From Pseudomonas arsenicoxydans (GTDB lineage Bacteria; Pseudomonadota; Gammaproteobacteria; Pseudomonadales; Pseudomonadaceae): DNA of 64,000 nt. The position numbers were made by a program, and so were the translations under genes. This document shows, piece after piece, positions 8,258 through 15,382 of the stretch. How positions within the stretch are numbered: the stretch's first letter is position 1; every line of letters begins with the position of its first letter. The notes under the pieces are model-generated. The model saw nothing but the letters and a program-made list of their open reading frames with translations, was not told the origin of the DNA and did not search any database. Location of the stretch: contig NZ_RCZE01000016.1 in NCBI RefSeq assembly GCF_006438915.1, positions 1-64,000 on the forward strand, read 5' to 3'.

Positions 8258-8593
8258 ATGCGTACTGGCTATTTCTACTCTCTGGTTTTTGCCCTGCTCA
8301 CCAGCGCTTCTGTTGCCACAATTGCTGCACCTGCGGCGAAACCCGAAGTGGGCAACGCACCTGTGGTGCTGGAAGTTTCCCCTAAGATGCAGGCCGGCAA
8401 AGTCGATCTCAATCAAGTCGATGCACCGACGTTGCAGCGTGAGCTGTCCGGTATCGGTGAGGCCAAAGCCAAGGCGATTGTTGCTTATCGCGAGAGTAAT
8501 GGGCCATTTTCGTCCGTAGACGAACTGCTGGAAGTGAAGGGAATAGGCAAAGCGATTCTGGACAAGAACCGCGAAAAGCTTCAGGTGAACTAA
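8258..8593 (+). CDS. ComEA-family helix-hairpin-helix protein
   Basis: A 111-residue secreted protein with a signal peptide (about residues 1-24, ending near IAAPA) and a C-terminal domain with two helix-hairpin-helix motifs (DLNQVDAPTLQRELSGIGEA and VDELLEVKGIGKAIL, about 49-108). This arrangement is that of ComEA-like proteins, which bind DNA in the periplasm during uptake; in Pseudomonas the function is mostly untested. GGAG lies 9 bp before the ATG. It is followed by a good terminator and stands alone. Confidence 0.88.
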   Translation: MRTGYFYSLVFALLTSASVATIAAPAAKPEVGNAPVVLEVSPKMQAGKVDLNQVDAPTLQRELSGIGEAKAKAIVAYRESNGPFSSVDELLEVKGIGKAILDKNREKLQVN

Positions 8594-8613
8594 GCTTGTA
8601 ACTCAACGCCAGG

Positions 8614-8637
8614 GGCCGGTCATTGACCGGCCTTTTT
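8614..8637 (+). terminator. Rho-independent terminator after the comEA-like gene
   Basis: GGCCGGTC-ATT-GACCGGCC stem followed by TTTTT, 20 bp after the stop codon. Confidence 0.9.
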
Positions 8638-8798
8638 GTTTTCTGGCAATAGGGATTGTGAAGCGCCTTTCATCGGCTGATAAAAAATTATGGCTATCAT
8701 ATGCATCTAATATTATGCCTATAATTCACTCGCGTGCCGCTGAAGCGTACTGATGTTCAGACGCTCACTTTCCTCAAGTATTTCCCTGGAGCACAGTC

Positions 8799-9593
8799 AT
8801 GACGTCCACCCAGTCCCAAGGTACGGCCCTTGTCACCGGTGCATCTTCCGGTATCGGTGCGATTTACGCTGAGCGGTTGGCAGCGCGTGGTTTTGATTTG
8901 CTGTTGGTCGCTCGCGACGAGCAGCGGCTTGAGGCAGCAGCGAGTAAGTTGCGCGCCGAGCACGGTGTTCAGGTGGAAGTGCTCAAGGCAGACCTGACAC
9001 AGAAGGATGATGTGCTGAAGATCGAACAACGACTGCGCAGCGATTCGAGTATCAGCCTGTTGCTGAACAATGCTGGTGTTGCGGCGGATGGCCTTCTGGC
9101 GAATGCCGATATGGAACAGCTTGAAAAACTGATTCAACTGAACGTCACCACGGTCACACGCCTGGCATCGGCGGCAGCCGCCAGTTTTGCCAAGGCAGGC
9201 CGTGGTTCGATCATCAATATCGCGTCGGTAGTCGCGCTGTTCCCTGAGCGCTTCAACGCGACCTACAGCGCCAGTAAAGCTTATGTGTTAAGCCTGACCC
9301 AATCCTTGAATGCCGAACTGGACGGCACCGGGGTCAAGGTCCAGGCCGTTTTGCCAGGCGTCACGCGCACCGAGATTTGGGAGCGCTCCGGTATCGACGC
9401 CAGCCAGATTCCGGCGGACATGGTCATGGACGCAGGTGAAATGGTTGATGCGGCGTTATCCGGCCTGGACCAAGGTGAGCTGATCACCATTCCATCGTTG
9501 CCAAACGCCTCCGAGTGGGAGGACTTTGTAAAGGCCCGCCTGGTCATGGCGCCGAATCTTTCCAAAAGTACCGCCGCTGCACGTTACAAATGA
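8799..9593 (+). CDS. SDR-family NAD(P)-dependent oxidoreductase
   Basis: A 264-residue classical short-chain dehydrogenase: TGASSGIG cofactor loop (13-20), NNAG (90-93), catalytic Ser143, Tyr156 and Lys160 (YSASK). The substrate is unknown. GGAG precedes the ATG by 10 bp. It is followed after 32 bp by a fabF-type ketosynthase on the same strand, so the pair may act on a fatty or polyketide-like acyl chain, and a TetR gene faces them. A TATAAT at 8720-8725 could be the -10 of the promoter. Confidence 0.88.
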   Translation: MTSTQSQGTALVTGASSGIGAIYAERLAARGFDLLLVARDEQRLEAAASKLRAEHGVQVEVLKADLTQKDDVLKIEQRLRSDSSISLLLNNAGVAADGLLANADMEQLEKLIQLNVTTVTRLASAAAASFAKAGRGSIINIASVVALFPERFNATYSASKAYVLSLTQSLNAELDGTGVKVQAVLPGVTRTEIWERSGIDASQIPADMVMDAGEMVDAALSGLDQGELITIPSLPNASEWEDFVKARLVMAPNLSKSTAAARYK

Positions 9594-9625
9594 AACACCT
9601 TCAATCGTATTGAGGTAATTACGGC

Positions 9626-10900
9626 ATGACTGATCGTCGAGTAGTTGTCACCGGCATGGGCCTGGTGTCTCCATTGGGTAGCGGTGTAGAAGCTGTCTGG
9701 GAGCGTCTGCTGGCCGGGCGTTCCGGGTTGCGAAATTTGCCGGACGAGGTGGTCGCCGATTTACCCGCGAAAGTGGGCGGCGTGGTGCCGACTGTCGAGG
9801 AGGATGCCGAGGCGGGTTTTGACCCGAATCGGGCGACGCCACCCAAAGAGCAGAAGAAGATGGACCGCTTCATTCTGTTTGCCATGGAAGCCGCGCGGCA
9901 GGCATTGGAGCAGGCGGGTTGGCAGGCGCTGGATGCGCAAGCCCAGGAACGTACCGCAACCATCATCGGTTCAGGCGTCGGCGGATTCGGTGCCATTGCC
10001 GATGCAGTGCGCACCACCGACAGCCGTGGCCCAAGGCGACTGTCGCCTTTCACCATTCCTTCGTTCCTGGTCAACCTCGCTGCGGGTCATGTGTCGATCC
10101 AGCACGGTTTCAAAGGGCCGTTGGGCGCTCCGGTGACGGCGTGTGCGGCGGGGGTTCAAGCGATTGGTGATGCGGCGCGGCTGATTCGTTGTGGCGAAGC
10201 GGACATTGCCGTGTGCGGCGGCGCGGAGGCGTCGATCGATCGGGTCAGTCTTGCCGGGTTCGCGGCGGCACGTGCCTTGTCCAGCGGTTTCAACGAAACC
10301 CCGGAGCGTGCTTCCCGGCCGTTCGACAGTGATCGTGACGGCTTTGTGATGGGCGAGGGCGCGGGCCTTCTGGTGATTGAATCCCTGGAGCATGCCTTGG
10401 CGCGCGGGGCTCAACCGTTAGCCGAGTTGGTCGGCTACGGCACCAGCGCCGACGCCTACCATCTGACGGCGGGCCCGGAAGATGGCAATGGTGCGCGCCG
10501 GGCGATGTCGCTGGCGTTGGCGCAGGCCGGTGTTTCAGCGGCCCAGGTTCAACATCTCAATGCGCACGCCACGTCGACGCCGGTGGGCGACCTCGGCGAG
10601 TTGGCGGCGATCAAGTCGTTGTTCGGTTCAGACAACAAGGTGGCAGTCACGTCGACCAAATCGGCGACCGGGCATTTGCTCGGTGCCGCTGGCGGGATTG
10701 AGGCGATCTTCACGCTGTTGGCGATTCGCGATCAGATCGTGCCGGCCACCTTGAATTTCGAGAACCCTGACCCGGCGGCGCAAGGTGTGGACATCGTCCA
10801 TGGTCAGGCGCGGCCAATGGCTATCGAGTATGCGCTGTCCAACGGCTTCGGGTTTGGCGGGGTCAATGCCAGCGTGTTGTTCAAGCGCTGGCAGGATTAA
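9626..10900 (+). CDS. Beta-ketoacyl-ACP synthase II (FabF-like), stand-alone copy
   Basis: This 424-residue KAS II condensing enzyme has an intact Cys-His-His triad: Cys173 (TACAAG), His314 (NAHATSTP) and His350 (KSATGHLLGAAGG). KAS II extends acyl-ACP with malonyl-ACP. It is not next to acpP or fabG as the housekeeping fabF is; its partner is the SDR gene just upstream. It is therefore probably a second, accessory copy, perhaps for a particular acyl chain. Its stop codon overlaps the stop of the convergent TetR gene. Confidence 0.88.
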   Translation: MTDRRVVVTGMGLVSPLGSGVEAVWERLLAGRSGLRNLPDEVVADLPAKVGGVVPTVEEDAEAGFDPNRATPPKEQKKMDRFILFAMEAARQALEQAGWQALDAQAQERTATIIGSGVGGFGAIADAVRTTDSRGPRRLSPFTIPSFLVNLAAGHVSIQHGFKGPLGAPVTACAAGVQAIGDAARLIRCGEADIAVCGGAEASIDRVSLAGFAAARALSSGFNETPERASRPFDSDRDGFVMGEGAGLLVIESLEHALARGAQPLAELVGYGTSADAYHLTAGPEDGNGARRAMSLALAQAGVSAAQVQHLNAHATSTPVGDLGELAAIKSLFGSDNKVAVTSTKSATGHLLGAAGGIEAIFTLLAIRDQIVPATLNFENPDPAAQGVDIVHGQARPMAIEYALSNGFGFGGVNASVLFKRWQD

Positions 10901-11454
10901 TCCTGGGGCTGTTTAAGAAAAGCGCGGGTTACGTCGAGAATCCGCTGAGCCAGTTCCGGACTCTCGACACTGCGCGATAGCAACAATGCGCCGACCAGGG
11001 CGGACATGATAAAGACGCTCTGGTCAGCGGCATTTTCGCCTTCAAGGGTGTTTCCTATTTGTTGGAGCCGTGCGTTCAGCACCACGTCCGATGTCGGGCT
11101 TGGTTGCCCGCGTAAGCCGAGCTCCGAAGACATGGTCGGCAACGGGCATCCTTCATGCGGCGACGTCTGGTGCCATTCCGACAAATAGGTGTCGATAAAC
11201 GCTTCCAGCGGTCGATCCTGGGCGAACAGCTCGGCACACACCACATCGCACTGATCGCCAGCCGCTTGCAATGCCTCTTCAACCAGTTCGTCTTTGGACG
11301 TGAAGTGCGAGTAAAAGCCGCCATGGGTCAACCCCAGCGCTTTCATCAGCGGTTGCAGGCCGGTCGCACCAATACCGTCGCGGCGGAATCGCGCTGACGC
11401 TTCCTTGATAATGCGCTGGTGGGTCTGGGCTTTATGGTCCTGCGAGTAACGCAT
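10897..11454 (-). CDS. TetR-family transcriptional regulator
   Basis: A 185-residue one-domain repressor type. Residues about 8-55 form the TetR helix-turn-helix (IIKEASARFRRDGIGATGL, LTHGGFYSHFTSKDELV); the rest is a ligand-binding helical domain. I start at MRYSQDHKA (11454), which has GGAGA 7 bp upstream, rather than the longer frame from 11472. It converges on and overlaps the fabF-like gene by 3 bp and is a candidate regulator of the SDR-fabF pair, but no shared operator is evident. Confidence 0.85.
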   Translation of the reverse strand: MRYSQDHKAQTHQRIIKEASARFRRDGIGATGLQPLMKALGLTHGGFYSHFTSKDELVEEALQAAGDQCDVVCAELFAQDRPLEAFIDTYLSEWHQTSPHEGCPLPTMSSELGLRGQPSPTSDVVLNARLQQIGNTLEGENAADQSVFIMSALVGALLLSRSVESPELAQRILDVTRAFLKQPQD

Positions 11455-11600
11455 CTGAAATCTCCGCAACAATGCGCCATCTTAACCAATGAAAATGGGA
11501 TGGTGACTGTACTTCTACTTCTATAAAGCATGCGGATGCGTCCGACTCCGTCCTGAACACGACGCGATCTGGCACGGATAGTGATTACTCATTGGCTGGA

Positions 11601-11615
11601 GATTGTTGAACAATC
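11601..11615. promoter_or_regulatory. Candidate GntR (FCD subfamily) operator
   Basis: GATTGTTGAACAATC is a perfect 15-bp palindrome. Its core TTGTTGAACAA fits the T-N-G-T-N3-A-C-N-A pattern of FadR/FCD-type GntR operators. It lies 14 bp before the ATG of the GntR gene itself, which suggests autoregulation and control of the DUF1989 gene behind it. Confidence 0.6.
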
Positions 11616-11629
11616 ATAAGGCGAAGCGC

Positions 11630-12283
11630 ATGAGCAACGGGCAATCCCTGGCGGACCACATCACACTGGAATTGCGTGCCGACATCATTGGCGGCCGATT
11701 GGTGCCCGGCATGGCGTTGGTGGAAAACGATCTGGTGTCTGCCTATAACGCTTCTCGCAACACGATCCGCGAGGCCTTGCACCGCTTGGGCCAGGAAGGC
11801 TTGACCGTGTATGTCCGCAACAAAGGTGTGAGTGTGCGCAGGCTAGGTGTCGTGGACGTGCGGGACCTGTTTAAGGTCCGGCGCACCCTCGAGTTGCACG
11901 CCATCAACGCCAGCCAGCCGCTGCGCGACGATCAATCCGAGCGGATGCTCCAGGCCCTGGAAGCCACCGAACTGGCCACGGAACGCGAGGACTGGCGTGC
12001 CGTCGGTACTCACAGCCTGGCCTTTCATCAACACATAGTCGGGTTGCTGCGCAGTCCGTTGTTTGATGAGTTCTTCACCAACGTTGTCGCGCAATTGCGC
12101 CTGGTGTTCTCCACCGCCCCCGATGAATCACGTTTTCAGGCGCCGTGGCTGGCGCGTGACCGGCAGATCCATGCCTTGCTGGCCGAGGGTGACATCCGCG
12201 CCGCTGCGGATGCCATGAGCCTTTACCTGGATGATTCGGAACACCTCCTGTTGCAGATATGTACCCCTTCTTCCCATCACTGA
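11630..12283 (+). CDS. GntR-family transcriptional regulator, FCD domain
   Basis: A 217-residue regulator with an N-terminal winged helix (about 10-75; NDLVSAYNASRNTIREALHRL is the recognition region, followed by YVRNKGVSVRR) and a C-terminal FCD ligand domain (about 85-210, with RRTLELHAI and HQHIVGLLRSPLFDEFF). FCD domains usually bind a metal and a small carboxylate. I start at ATG 11630 with AAGGCGAAG upstream, rather than a TTG at 11603 that lies inside the palindromic operator. It is directly followed by the DUF1989 gene and probably controls it, perhaps also the nearby ethanolamine permease. Confidence 0.87.
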   Translation: MSNGQSLADHITLELRADIIGGRLVPGMALVENDLVSAYNASRNTIREALHRLGQEGLTVYVRNKGVSVRRLGVVDVRDLFKVRRTLELHAINASQPLRDDQSERMLQALEATELATEREDWRAVGTHSLAFHQHIVGLLRSPLFDEFFTNVVAQLRLVFSTAPDESRFQAPWLARDRQIHALLAEGDIRAAADAMSLYLDDSEHLLLQICTPSSHH

Positions 12284-12298
12284 TTGAGGATTCGTGCC

Positions 12299-13150
12299 AT
12301 GTACAAAGACTATCCGGCGGCCTATCAAGTCAGCAAAGGCTCGGCGTTGCAGGTGGATACAGCCTTCTACGAACGGATTCGGGATGCGAAGGACGGGCGC
12401 ACGCTGATCGAGCAGTTCGAAGTACCGATCCGCACCGGCCGCGCCTGGAACGTGCCGGCAGGCCATGTGTTCCGAGTCACTACACCGGTCGGGCCGCAAG
12501 TGGGGGATTTCAACGTCTGGAATGCCCACGACCCACGGGAGCGTTTGTGGGCAGCGCGCACCCGTCAATTGCAGGGCGCCCACGTCAGCACCCACGACCG
12601 GCTCTGGTCAAACCTGCCCTTTCTGCGGCCGCTGGTGACTATTACCGACGACAGCCTGGCCAGTTATGGCATCGACGAACACGGCGGTCGCTTGCACGAT
12701 TTACTTGGCACCCGCTGCGATCCTTATGTGAACAAAATGCTCACCGGCGAGGATTTTCATCATCACTGCCACTCCAACCTGACGCGCGCCGTGTTGCCCC
12801 ATGGCCTGACCGAGTTCGATGTGCATGATGTGCTGAACATTTTCCAGTGCACCGGCCTGAACCACGATGATTTGTACTTCATGAAAGCCTGTCCGGCGCA
12901 GAAGGGCGATTACCTGGAGTTCTTTGCCGAGATCGATTTGCTGTGCGCGCTCTCGACCTGTCCTGGTGGTGACCTGTCGCTGGCCATGTGGGGGCCGGAT
13001 GCGCAGGATCCGCTGACCGTATGTCGACCGCTGGGCGTGGAGATTTATCGGCTGGAAGAGTCGTTGCTGGAAGGCTGGAGCCAGCCGGAGCGTGCGGCGT
13101 ACAAAGGCATGCACGGCTTGCACATCGCCAAAGCCGACTGGGAACAATAA
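12299..13150 (+). CDS. DUF1989 (urea carboxylase-associated) family protein
   Basis: A 283-residue DUF1989 protein. Members accompany urea carboxylase/amidolyase or amine transporters, and their chemistry is not well established. Conserved polar blocks are visible: AGHVFRVT, GDFNVWNAHDPRERL, LLGTRCDPY, CHSNL and NIFQCTGLN, with several Cys/His residues that could bind a metal. I take ATG 12299 as start because TTGAGGA sits 8 bp before it. It follows the GntR gene by 15 bp and faces the ethanolamine permease, so a role in ethanolamine or related amine use is plausible but inferred. Confidence 0.82.
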   Translation: MYKDYPAAYQVSKGSALQVDTAFYERIRDAKDGRTLIEQFEVPIRTGRAWNVPAGHVFRVTTPVGPQVGDFNVWNAHDPRERLWAARTRQLQGAHVSTHDRLWSNLPFLRPLVTITDDSLASYGIDEHGGRLHDLLGTRCDPYVNKMLTGEDFHHHCHSNLTRAVLPHGLTEFDVHDVLNIFQCTGLNHDDLYFMKACPAQKGDYLEFFAEIDLLCALSTCPGGDLSLAMWGPDAQDPLTVCRPLGVEIYRLEESLLEGWSQPERAAYKGMHGLHIAKADWEQ

Positions 13151-13154
13151 AAGC

Positions 13155-13195
13155 AAAGCCCCTGTCATTCACTGAGAACGACAGGGGCTTTTTCG
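13155..13195. terminator. Bidirectional terminator
   Basis: AAAGCCCCTGTC (13155-13166) pairs with GACAGGGGCTTT (13180-13191), with T tracts on both strands. It serves the DUF1989 gene on the plus strand and the DUF2897 gene on the minus strand. Confidence 0.88.
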
Positions 13196-13363
13196 TTAGC
13201 GGTCCTGTGCTTCCTTGGCATCCATTTCCGCATTGCGTTCAGCGACGCGTTTACGTTGCTCTTCGGTCAGGTCGACCTTGGTGGCGGTGTCTCGCAACAT
13301 CATCAAGCCACCAACGATCGAGCCGATTGCAACGACCAGAATCAACCAGGCATACCAGGGCAT
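13196..13363 (-). CDS. DUF2897 small membrane protein
   Basis: A 55-residue protein: MPWYAWLILVVAIGSIVGGL forms one membrane helix, then a charged tail (EEQRKRVAERNAEMDAKEAQ). It resembles the DUF2897 family of small Pseudomonas proteins of unknown function. AAGGAGAG just upstream fixes the start at 13363; a longer frame to 13453 lacks a ribosome site. Confidence 0.75.
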   Translation of the reverse strand: MPWYAWLILVVAIGSIVGGLMMLRDTATKVDLTEEQRKRVAERNAEMDAKEAQDR

Positions 13364-13487
13364 AGGGCTCTCCTTGAGGGCAGGCCAATTGGCGGAGGTC
13401 GCCAATCGATCGTGCATACCACTTTGAGCGATGGATTTTCGCAGTGGTTCCATTCTATGCCTGATAAGCCAACTGCACCTGAACCGT

Positions 13488-14852
13488 TTACAGCCCGGTC
13501 AACATAGCGTCCGCCGGTGCATCCGCGCGCAACTGCGCGGTCAGCAGGAAGTACACGAAACCTGCCGCCATGAAACCAAGGAAGATCAGCCCGATCAACA
13601 TATTGAACCAGGCCATCGCCACCAGGCAGACCACCGCCAACACCAGCGCGATCATTGGCACCAGCGGATAGCACGGCGCACGGAACGTACGCTCCAGGTT
13701 TGGTTCGGTTTTACGCAGTTTGAACAGGCTGAGCATGCTCATGATGTACATCACGATCGCACCGAATACGGCCATGGTGATCATCGCCGCGGTCAGTGTC
13801 ATGCCGCCGAGGTTAATCAAACCATCGCTGTAAATTGCCGCGATGCCAATCACACCGCCGGCAATGATTGCCCGGTGCGGCGTCTGGAAGCGCGACAGCT
13901 TGGCCAGTGAGGTTGGCAGGTAACCGGCCCGGGCCAGGGCAAAGAACTGCCGCGAGTAGCCGAGAATGATCCCGTGGAAACTCGCCACCAGCCCGAACAG
14001 GCCAATCCACACCAGCATGTGCAACCAGCCCGAGCTTTCACCGACCACGGTTTTCATCGCTTGTGGCAGCGGGTCGTTGATGTTCGACAGGGCGCGCCAG
14101 TCGCCCACGCCGCCGGCGAAGAACATCACGCCCATGGCCAGCACTACCAGGGTCAGGATGCCGCTGATGTAAGCCTTGGGAATGGTGCGTTTCGGGTCCT
14201 TGGCTTCTTCGGCAGCCATGGCGGCGCCTTCGATGGCAAGGAAAAACCAGATCGCAAACGGAATCGCCGCAAACATCCCGGCAATCGCCGGGGCACCAAA
14301 CACATCTGAACCGGCCCAGCCATTCAGCGCGAAGTTGCTGAAGCTGAACGCCGGCGCAACCACGCCCATGAATACCAGCAACTCGGCGACCGCCAGCACG
14401 CAAACCACCAGCTCAAACGTAGCCGCGAGTTTCACCCCGAGGATGTTCAGGCCCATGAACACAATGTAGGCGCCGACTGCCGCGTGTTTCGGGTCGAGTG
14501 CGGGAAACTGCACGTTGAGGTAGGCGCCGATTGCCAAAGCAATGGCCGGCGGGGCGAAGACGAATTCGATCAGCGTCGCCAGCCCGGCGATCAATCCGCC
14601 TTTTTCGCCAAAGGCACGGCGACTGTAGGCAAAGGGGCCGCCGGCATGGGGAATCGCTGTGGTCAGTTCGGTGAAACTGAAGATGAAGCAGGTGTACATG
14701 GTGGCGACCATGAACGAGGTCACCAGAAAGCCCAACGTGCCCGCGACGCCCCAGCCGTAGCTCCAGCCGAAATACTCACCGGAAATCACCAGCCCGACGG
14801 CAATGCCCCACAAGTGCAATGTGCCCAATGTGGGTTTGAGTTGTGTGTTCAT
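13488..14852 (-). CDS. eat: Ethanolamine permease (APC family)
   Basis: A 454-residue amino-acid/polyamine/organocation transporter with twelve predicted membrane helices. The N-terminus (LWGIAVGLVISGEYFGWSYG) and the block IPHAGGPFAYSRRAFG closely match the ethanolamine permease branch. It would import ethanolamine across the inner membrane for ammonia-lyase breakdown; eutBC themselves are not in this window. GGGAG precedes the ATG by 8 bp. A sigma-54 type site lies about 45 bp upstream, which agrees with nitrogen/carbon control of ethanolamine use in pseudomonads. Confidence 0.85.
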   Translation of the reverse strand: MNTQLKPTLGTLHLWGIAVGLVISGEYFGWSYGWGVAGTLGFLVTSFMVATMYTCFIFSFTELTTAIPHAGGPFAYSRRAFGEKGGLIAGLATLIEFVFAPPAIALAIGAYLNVQFPALDPKHAAVGAYIVFMGLNILGVKLAATFELVVCVLAVAELLVFMGVVAPAFSFSNFALNGWAGSDVFGAPAIAGMFAAIPFAIWFFLAIEGAAMAAEEAKDPKRTIPKAYISGILTLVVLAMGVMFFAGGVGDWRALSNINDPLPQAMKTVVGESSGWLHMLVWIGLFGLVASFHGIILGYSRQFFALARAGYLPTSLAKLSRFQTPHRAIIAGGVIGIAAIYSDGLINLGGMTLTAAMITMAVFGAIVMYIMSMLSLFKLRKTEPNLERTFRAPCYPLVPMIALVLAVVCLVAMAWFNMLIGLIFLGFMAAGFVYFLLTAQLRADAPADAMLTGL

Positions 14853-14896
14853 GCGCTTGCTCCCTGAACGGTTTGATTTGCTCGGGGGAGGGCGTT

Positions 14897-14912
14897 TGCA
14901 GTGGACGTGCCA
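14897..14912 (-). promoter_or_regulatory. Candidate sigma-54 (-24/-12) promoter of the ethanolamine permease
   Basis: The minus strand reads TGGCACGTCCACTGCA. GG and GC are separated by exactly ten bases, and the match to TGGCACG-N4-TTGCA has one mismatch. Transcription would start near 14887, about 35 bases before the permease ATG. Confidence 0.7.
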
Positions 14913-15022
14913 GCGTTGTGATGGCAGTCGTAAAGGGTAAAAAGGTGTCGTATCGGGGATGTTTGCTGCTGGATGTGCGCATATTTGTGCGCCAGTTCAG
15001 AGCGTTGTTGCCTGTAATGCCG
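14913..15022. other. Probable activator-binding region between eat and REP
   Basis: Non-coding, upstream of the sigma-54 site. An enhancer for a bacterial enhancer-binding protein would be expected here, but I see no clear palindrome. A 79-residue open frame across it has no good start. Confidence 0.3.
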
Positions 15023-15126
15023 CCTTCGCGAGCAAGCCCGCTCCCACATTTGACCGCATTTCTCCCGATGGAATGCAATTGAGTGTGGGAGCGGCGGTGC
15101 GACGATTCGACTTGCTCGCTAAGGGG
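15023..15126. repeat. REP pair, one half a variant type
   Basis: The left half is the normal CTTCGCGAGCAAGCCCGCTC form. The inverted right half (15084-15126) has GGCGGTGCGACGATTCGAC in place of GGGC between GAGC and TTGCTCGC. Confidence 0.85.
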
Positions 15127-15152
15127 CCAGCCAAATCCCCACAAAACCACGC

Positions 15153-15195
15153 TGTAAAGCAGGCATAAACCCACTCTTTACGCTTTCTTTATGCC
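15153..15195. promoter_or_regulatory. Candidate KdpE operator upstream of kdpF
   Basis: GGCATAAA (15162-15169) is the exact inverse of TTTATGCC (15188-15195). Inside are TGTAAAG on one side and CTTTACG then CTTTATG on the other, 11 bp apart (one helical turn). T-rich TTTA-type direct repeats are typical for KdpE. It sits 90 bp before kdpF. Confidence 0.5.
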
Positions 15196-15284
15196 CCGCC
15201 CGCACCCTCGATCTCGTTCCTTTACAGCCTCCCTGCCGACAATGACTCCACACGCGGCAATACGCCGTAACACGGAGAACTTCC

Positions 15285-15374
15285 ATGAGCGTTCTGGACG
15301 GAGTGTCACTGCTACTGGCAGTGGGGCTGTTCATTTATCTGTTGGTTGCGCTGTTGCGCGCGGACCGGAACTAG
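15285..15374 (+). CDS. kdpF: KdpF, small subunit of the K+-transporting ATPase
   Basis: A 29-residue single-helix peptide starting MSVLDGVSLLLAVGLFIYLL and ending RADRN, with CGGAG 8 bp before the ATG. KdpF stabilises the KdpFABC complex in the inner membrane. It is 8 bp from kdpA and too short for most gene callers. Length and position match KdpF of other bacteria. Confidence 0.88.
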   Translation: MSVLDGVSLLLAVGLFIYLLVALLRADRN

Positions 15375-15382
15375 GAGCGGCT

